DNA from: Gordionus sp. m RMFG-2023
Lineage: Eukaryota > Nematomorpha > Gordioida > Chordodea > Parachordodidae
Direction of reading: 5' to 3'
DNA length: 64,000 nt
Assembly (NCBI RefSeq): GCF_954871325.1
Contig: NC_088779.1
Span: 12,154,846 to 12,218,845, forward strand
The notes beneath the pieces are model-generated. The model saw nothing but the letters and a program-made list of their open reading frames with translations. It was not told the origin of the DNA and did not search any database. Positions within the stretch are counted from its first letter, which is position 1. Each line of letters starts with the position of its first letter. This document shows positions 58,497 through 64,000 of the stretch, piece after piece. The position numbers were made by a program, and so were the translations under genes.

Positions 58497-60061
58497 CAGA
58501 GACCTGCAGAGGTACCATTTGCACGGCCCGGCCCGGTTTTAGATTTTTTAGGCCCGGCCCGGCCCGGATATTTTTTAAAAAATTTTTTACGGCCCGGCCC
58601 GGATATTTTGTAAAAAAAAAATTTCAGGCCTGGCTCGGAATTTTTTAAAATTATATTCGACCTGGTATATACAAAAATTCACCTATGAGGTATTTTACAA
58701 TATTTTTCAGCGAGTATTATCGCTTATTATTTAAAAAATCCATGTAAAAAGCTAATATTTTGAGAATATTATATTGAATTTATAAAAATTATAAAACTGT
58801 TATTTATAAAAATGGATATTTTAAGAATATACTATATTTTATATTGCATTTATAAAAATAAAACTTATATTCATTAAAATGGTAATAATATTTTGAGCAT
58901 ATACTATATTTTATATTGCATTTAAAAAAAATAAAACTTATATTTAATTTGTAAAAATGTAAAATATTTTGAGAATATAATATATTGTATTTAATTTACT
59001 ATTTAATTTATAAAATAAAAATAATCGCTATTTAAAAAAATGCATGTGTAATAAATAGTATTTTGAAAATATAATCTAATTGCACAATATTAATATAATT
59101 TATTTTATAATATAAACTTTTAACAAAAGAAGATAATTGTATTATATAATATTGTAAAAAAAAATAATGAAAAATGTTGGATTAAAAACTTTAATGACTC
59201 AAGGTAAATATAATAAATGCAATAAATATATCCACCTTAAATGTTTCATCTATTTTTTTATTTATGTAATTATAATATTCATCATCGAGTATTGACATAT
59301 TACCAGAATTACCATTGCCCCATTTGTCATAAAACGATTCAGTTTGTTTAACAACAGTCGTAATTTGACTGGTCGATGGTATTTCATTTACTTCCTGAGC
59401 CTCTGGTAATTTAATATAATCTTTTATATAGTTTTCCGTCATCTTGCGATCTGTCCCTGACTACATACGTAATTGCTTGAATTTGAGACAGAGAAAAGGA
59501 GAAATAAAATGATACTTGTGTAAAACAAATTTTTAAATTAAAAAATGCTTTATATTAAGTAAAATCAATTTTATTTCTCCTTTTTCGCTTTGAAAGGTAT
59601 TACAAACTTCAAGAAGTGATATTCCTTTATTTGATTGTTTTGGTAAAATATATTCTAAAAATTTAGATATGAATTATAAAAAAATATATTAATAATACTT
59701 GAATATTGGGGCTTATTTAAGATATTCCTTTATTTGATTGTTTTGGTAAAATATGTTGTAAAAATTTAGATATGAATTATAAAAAAATATATTAATACTT
59801 TAATTAAATTTGCAGGAAATTAATAATTAGATCGATCTATGGGTGTTAGGTAGTGTAAACCATCGCCCAATATTATATTAATCATAAATATAATATAATA
59901 TAATCTTATAACCATTAACTCATAATGTAAAAATTTTTATAAAAAATATTAAGGCCCGGCCTGGCCCGGGTTTAACAATCTTAGGCCCGGCCCGGATATA
60001 TTTAAAAAAAAATTTTTAGGTTTTGCCGGGCCGGGCTTAGGGCCGGGCCTGCAGGTCTCTG
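58497..60061 (-). mobile_element. hAT element with GGCCCGG subterminal arrays (1,565 bp)
   Basis: Exact 8-bp duplication ATATTTAT at 58489-58496 and 60062-60069. Ends are CAGAGACCTGCAG in both orientations, followed by GTACCATTTGCACGGCCCGG at the left. Both subterminal regions carry arrays of GGCCCGGCCCGG words, striking in a genome this AT-rich. A minus-strand frame at 59191-59442 (VVKQTESFYDKWGNGNSGNM, then DDEYYNYINKKIDETF) fits an interdomain piece of a hAT transposase; the rest is missing. An 80-bp direct repeat lies at 59618 and 59721. The MITE at 53965 is a short member. Confidence 0.9.
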
Positions 60062-60069
60062 ATATTTAT

Positions 60070-61845
60070 ATTATTTTTCTAACTCTATGATCTTGTAGTT
60101 TCTCTCTTTTAAGATTTAACTCTTTAAAAATAATGATATAAAAGATGACCAAGAATGTTGGAAGCTTTGCCTAGAAAAGGCGTAGCCAAGGGGAGGGGCA
60201 AGGAGAATTCCCCCCCCCCCCACCTCTTCGGATATTTATCACTTTTTGTGACTATCATTTTAAGTCAATAAAAAATCATCCTCAGTCCTCTCCTTACCCT
60301 CTGTCCCCCAAAAATGTATGAATATACCTTAAACTATTGATTATAATTCATACTTTTTTGGAAAAAAGCAAATTATATATTTAAAAAGTGAAACCAAAAA
60401 TGTTTTTTAGGAAATTAAATAAAAGCCAAAGGAAAGTCTTAGGGCATAAGTGAAATGTGTTTAATGACATATAATAATACCTAGACTGACGATTCATTCT
60501 TTAAAGGGTACCTCAATGCAAATCAGCTGGAGACGCCATATTGGTTGCCTATACCATTAAAATTTTAAACGAAACTTTATTAAAGAATTGCCTTATCATC
60601 TAGATAATAAGGAAGCAAGTTACCATTACCTATATAATAATTCTCTAGAATCATTATTAAAATTTAACAACATTTTTAAAAATAATAATGTTAATACAGT
60701 TGTTTGTTTCACATTTTCATCACCACAATATCCAATTTTTCCTATGTTATCCGACTAAACATCCTTTATTTCTACATCTATAAGCATTAATGGTACCTTC
60801 AAATATCCTATCTCACAATTATTTCAAGGCTATTCTTCCAATGAAATATGTATTTAAAGAACCATATTCAAATAATTTAAAATATTATGAGATTTAGATA
60901 GTTATAATAATATTCATTAAAATATATATTTTTATCATGCTACTAGTAAATCTTATGTATTTTGATTATATATAAAAATCCCTTACTTATCTTATTTGTT
61001 TTTCTTAAGAAATAATATAATTGTTTTAAATTTCTATTCAATTCTTAAAATATCTAATAAGCTAGATATATACAAAGCATTGCTTGAATTTATGTTTATT
61101 TGAGACTTTATTAACCCTTTAATATTTGGAACCTTATAAGGTTATTATTTACATTATATTATCCAGCTTATTTTATCATTCAAAAAAATTATCACTTTTA
61201 CATTTTTTCAAACACAAAAATTATTGATTAATAAAAATAAAACATTATAAGACTTCATTTATTAAAAAAAAGGACCTTAACACTTCAGATCAATTTAGTT
61301 TAATCTTACCTCCTTATTTTAAGAATTTCATAAAAAGTTAGGGACCTATTAATTAAATGATGAAAAACAATAATTTTCCTTTCAATATACTATAGAATCT
61401 TTAATGAAAATAAATGTTGATAAAAACAGGGAAAAATATTTCTATTTTATATCTATAAAGCTAAATAATAATTAAATTTTTTTTTATTCAATTTGTTTTT
61501 TTTGTACAAAAAATAGTTTATTATAAATTACAAAAATCATTAAAATATAGTATCCACATTTATATATACATTTACGATATAAATTTAATATAAATTTAAT
61601 ATCATTTTAAAAATCAAATATAAATTAAAAATGATCATAAGTTATTCTCCAGCAAATAAAATTGCTTTTGTCAGCTTCTGTCGAATGTTTTTGATTTTTT
61701 TGTTTTGTATATCTGCAAAATGATATAATCTAATGTTTATATAGCGTTCCACTATTAATGTTATTAATATTTGGTAGTGGCTGAATGCTGCTTCCTGGTC
61801 TAGCATATGATCTACCAGGTCATCAAAAATGTCGTTATTGTTCAG
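60070..61845. other. AT-rich stretch with two worn repeat edges
   Basis: 60183-60275 repeats the edge seen at 12605-12680 (GTAGCC, G-rich, long C run, TTTATCACTTTTTGTGA). 60478-60560 matches the right half of the MITE at 29221 (GACTGACGATTCATTC, CAGCTGGAGACGCCATATTG). The rest is plain AT-rich sequence with no gene. Confidence 0.5.
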
Positions 61846-62470
61846 GTATAAACCAAAAATAAAGAATTTTCCATGGATAACGCCAGCAATGCAGTATTTC
61901 GGTTTAAAATCGGTTATCGGTCAAATCATGATATTTTAAAAATATATTTTGGGATAATGTTTTACACGTATTTATAGATAAATAAACCAAAAATGATCAT
62001 TTTCCAAATAATATTAATACCAAATTTGGTCGATCGAATATTTAGTAAGTGGTCGGTTTTGAGCTCGCCATTCGGTCAAATCTTAATATTTTCAAAAAAT
62101 TATTTAGGATAATGCTTAACACGTTTTCACGTATAAACCAAAAATGAAGAATTTTCCATGGATAACGCCAGCAATGCAGTATTTAGTCATTGGCCTAGTT
62201 TCAAATCGGTTATCTGTCAAATCACGATTTTTTAAAATATTTTCTCGGATAATGATTTACACGTATTTATAGATAAATAAACCAAAAATGATCATTTTCC
62301 AAATAATATTAATACCAAATTTGGTCGATCGAATATTTAGTAAGTGGTCGGGTTTGAGCTCGGCATTCGGTCAAATCATAATATATTCAAAATATTTTTT
62401 AGGATAATGTTTAACCTAAATATACACGTATAAACCTAAAATGAAGAGATTTTGATCAATAACGCTAGCA
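61846..62470. repeat. Satellite with alternating A/B monomers
   Basis: Monomer A starts at 61846, 62131 and 62428 (TATAAACCAAAAATGAAGA, TTTTCCATGGATAACGCCAG). Monomer B starts near 61977 and 62271 (ATAAACCAAAAATGATCATT, CCAAATTTGGTCGATCGAAT). A and B share the ATAAACCAAAAATGA head and the CGGTCAAATC...TTTTAAAATA...GGATAATG tail, so they are diverged 145-bp repeats. The A-B pair repeats as a 285-297-bp higher-order unit. The third A is partial and worn. Confidence 0.85.
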
Positions 62471-64000
62471 ATATGTTCTTTACAAATTTTCTACTATTTT
62501 TCGATTCTAAACCTACTCATTAATTAAATGTCAAAGAAACCTATAATTTTTAAAAAATTTTTAGGTTTTTCACATGTATTTACACCCAAATATATAAAAA
62601 ACGCTATCCAATAATTATTCTGGTTTCCTAAGAGTATATTTTTATATTTATGCATTTAACGCCCTCTTATGGATTTATATTTGTTAAATTTTGCAATTGA
62701 AAAATAAAATTTAAGTTGTAATAAGCTAGTAAATATTTTTTTTACCAATAATATTACGTAAAAATAGAATTATAAATTATTTGATATTTAATCTCAATTT
62801 TTTACTGAATAATTGATTTATATACATTAAAAAAAATGTTTATGAAAATTATTTAAAAAAAAATTATATATAATCAAATTTTGATTGATTATGATTAATT
62901 GCTTATCAATGAAGTTTAGCAATGCAATATTTAGTCATAATACCCGTTCTCAACGCTCCTCGATAAATACTTGCCTATTTTTAATAAACCTTCCAATCCT
63001 CAATTACAACCTCATAACCTTTTATCATATGATGACCTTAGAAAACTATCTTCACGGGCAAATCTCTCATCTAGGATTATACCTGTAACCACTTTTCCCA
63101 CAAATATCAACAGTAACACATTTATTCAAATCAAAACAAAAAAAATTAAAAGAATTGAACTTTTAAAAAAATCAATAGACAAATTTCTATTTTTATTTAG
63201 ATAAATGTTAAATGTAGGTATTTAAAATGTTTTATATAATAAATAAATTTCATTCTATTAATTTTTGTTTATATACATAATATGTTTTCATAGTCTATTT
63301 ATTGAAATTTATGAATTTATATTATTTTTTAAAGTGTGTTATAACAAGGGTTGTGACTTAGGGAAATTTTCTAGAGAAATTTAGACATTTTCAGGAAATT
63401 TCTGACAAAGGTTTCCCGATATTTATATTGAGTTTAATTAAATGATCACGACTTTATTCATTAAATTTTATTTTTATTTATCCCAAATAAGATTGAATCA
63501 TTTTGAAATTTAATGTGGCGTTTTATCCTTCAAATTAATTAATGATTTCAAAGGCATATAAAATAATAATATACCTAAACCGAATAATTTAAAATTACAT
63601 TTAGCATAGTTAGCTTAAATAATTAAGTATATTTGTTATCTTAGCGTGAGCTGTAATTAAGAACAGGGTTGGCTGTCGATCTTAGGCCTTAATTAGAATC
63701 TTCAATAAATGAAAAATTATTTTATATTTTATAGCTAGTTATTAATGTTGTAGTAATTTATTGAACGCGTTCGTGAACAATATGTTAGTTTCTTACGGTT
63801 GTTCATTTTCGAAAAACTTATTATTTTTATTCATGTTTCCTTTATCACAAATAAATTTTTTAACCCGCCACTATTTCTGTCCTATGATAATTTGAATATT
63901 ATTTTTTATATTTTATGATTAGCATAAGCATGGATGTTGTTATTTCATCGTTCAGAATCAGATAAATTAACATAATAATGGCTAAAAAAATAAATACTTT
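62471..64000. other. AT-rich stretch, no gene recognised
   Basis: The plus-strand frames at 62885-63204 match nothing. A satellite scrap (AGCAATGCAATATTTAGTCAT) is at 62922. Possible hAT-type edges are at 63344 (CAAGGGTTGTGACTTAGGG) and near 63748 (GTTGTAG, then TGAACGCGTTCGTGAAC). The latter recalls the subterminal words of the hAT at 36903; its other end would lie beyond the window. Confidence 0.35.

Overview
The window comes from a very AT-rich animal nuclear genome. Four host genes are recognisable: a sodium/hydrogen exchanger, a C18orf32/UPF0729 homologue, the ribosome-rescue factor pelota, and beta-sarcoglycan, a metazoan dystrophin-complex protein. All have GT-AG introns. Several introns are only 33-67 nt, while others span kilobases and are packed with transposon debris. 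I cannot name the species.

Layout. 1-1230: 3' part of a Na+/H+ exchanger (+); a phase-compatible terminal exon at 11677-11861 may belong to it. The 10.4 kb between holds two inverted SINEs (6112-6250, 6941-7060) and a hAT element (9600-11244). 11994-12182: the one-exon C18orf32 homologue (-). 12355-16240: a LINE copy interrupted by about 3 kb holding a piggyBac remnant and an 850-bp imperfect palindrome. 16509-24790: two fossil Ty3/gypsy-like LTR elements, with a hAT-like MITE inside the second. 25000-29212: a minisatellite-like tract holding a hAT element (25995-28978), itself host to a LINE; then a MITE and more tandem repeats. 30491-34345: an almost full-length LINE with a restriction-like endonuclease.

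34864-46716: a possible exon (-) faces pelota (+) head to head. Pelota has two short AT-rich exons, a 10,150-nt intron holding two TSD-flanked hATs, a decayed hAT and a decayed LINE, and a large GC-rich third exon. 46717-52290: noncoding, with MITEs and degenerate repeats. 52862-58380: beta-sarcoglycan (-) in six exons, whose large intron holds two hAT-type elements and a retroelement fossil. A third hAT lies just upstream of its first exon. 60062-64000: noncoding, with an A/B alternating satellite at 61846-62470.

The four genes act in separate processes (ion transport, ER/lipid-droplet biology, ribosome rescue, muscle membrane stability), so no shared pathway is implied. The dominant theme is intron expansion by hAT transposons. 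For several copies both the terminal inverted repeats and the 8-bp target-site duplications can be read directly. No CRISPR, operon or bacterial feature is present.
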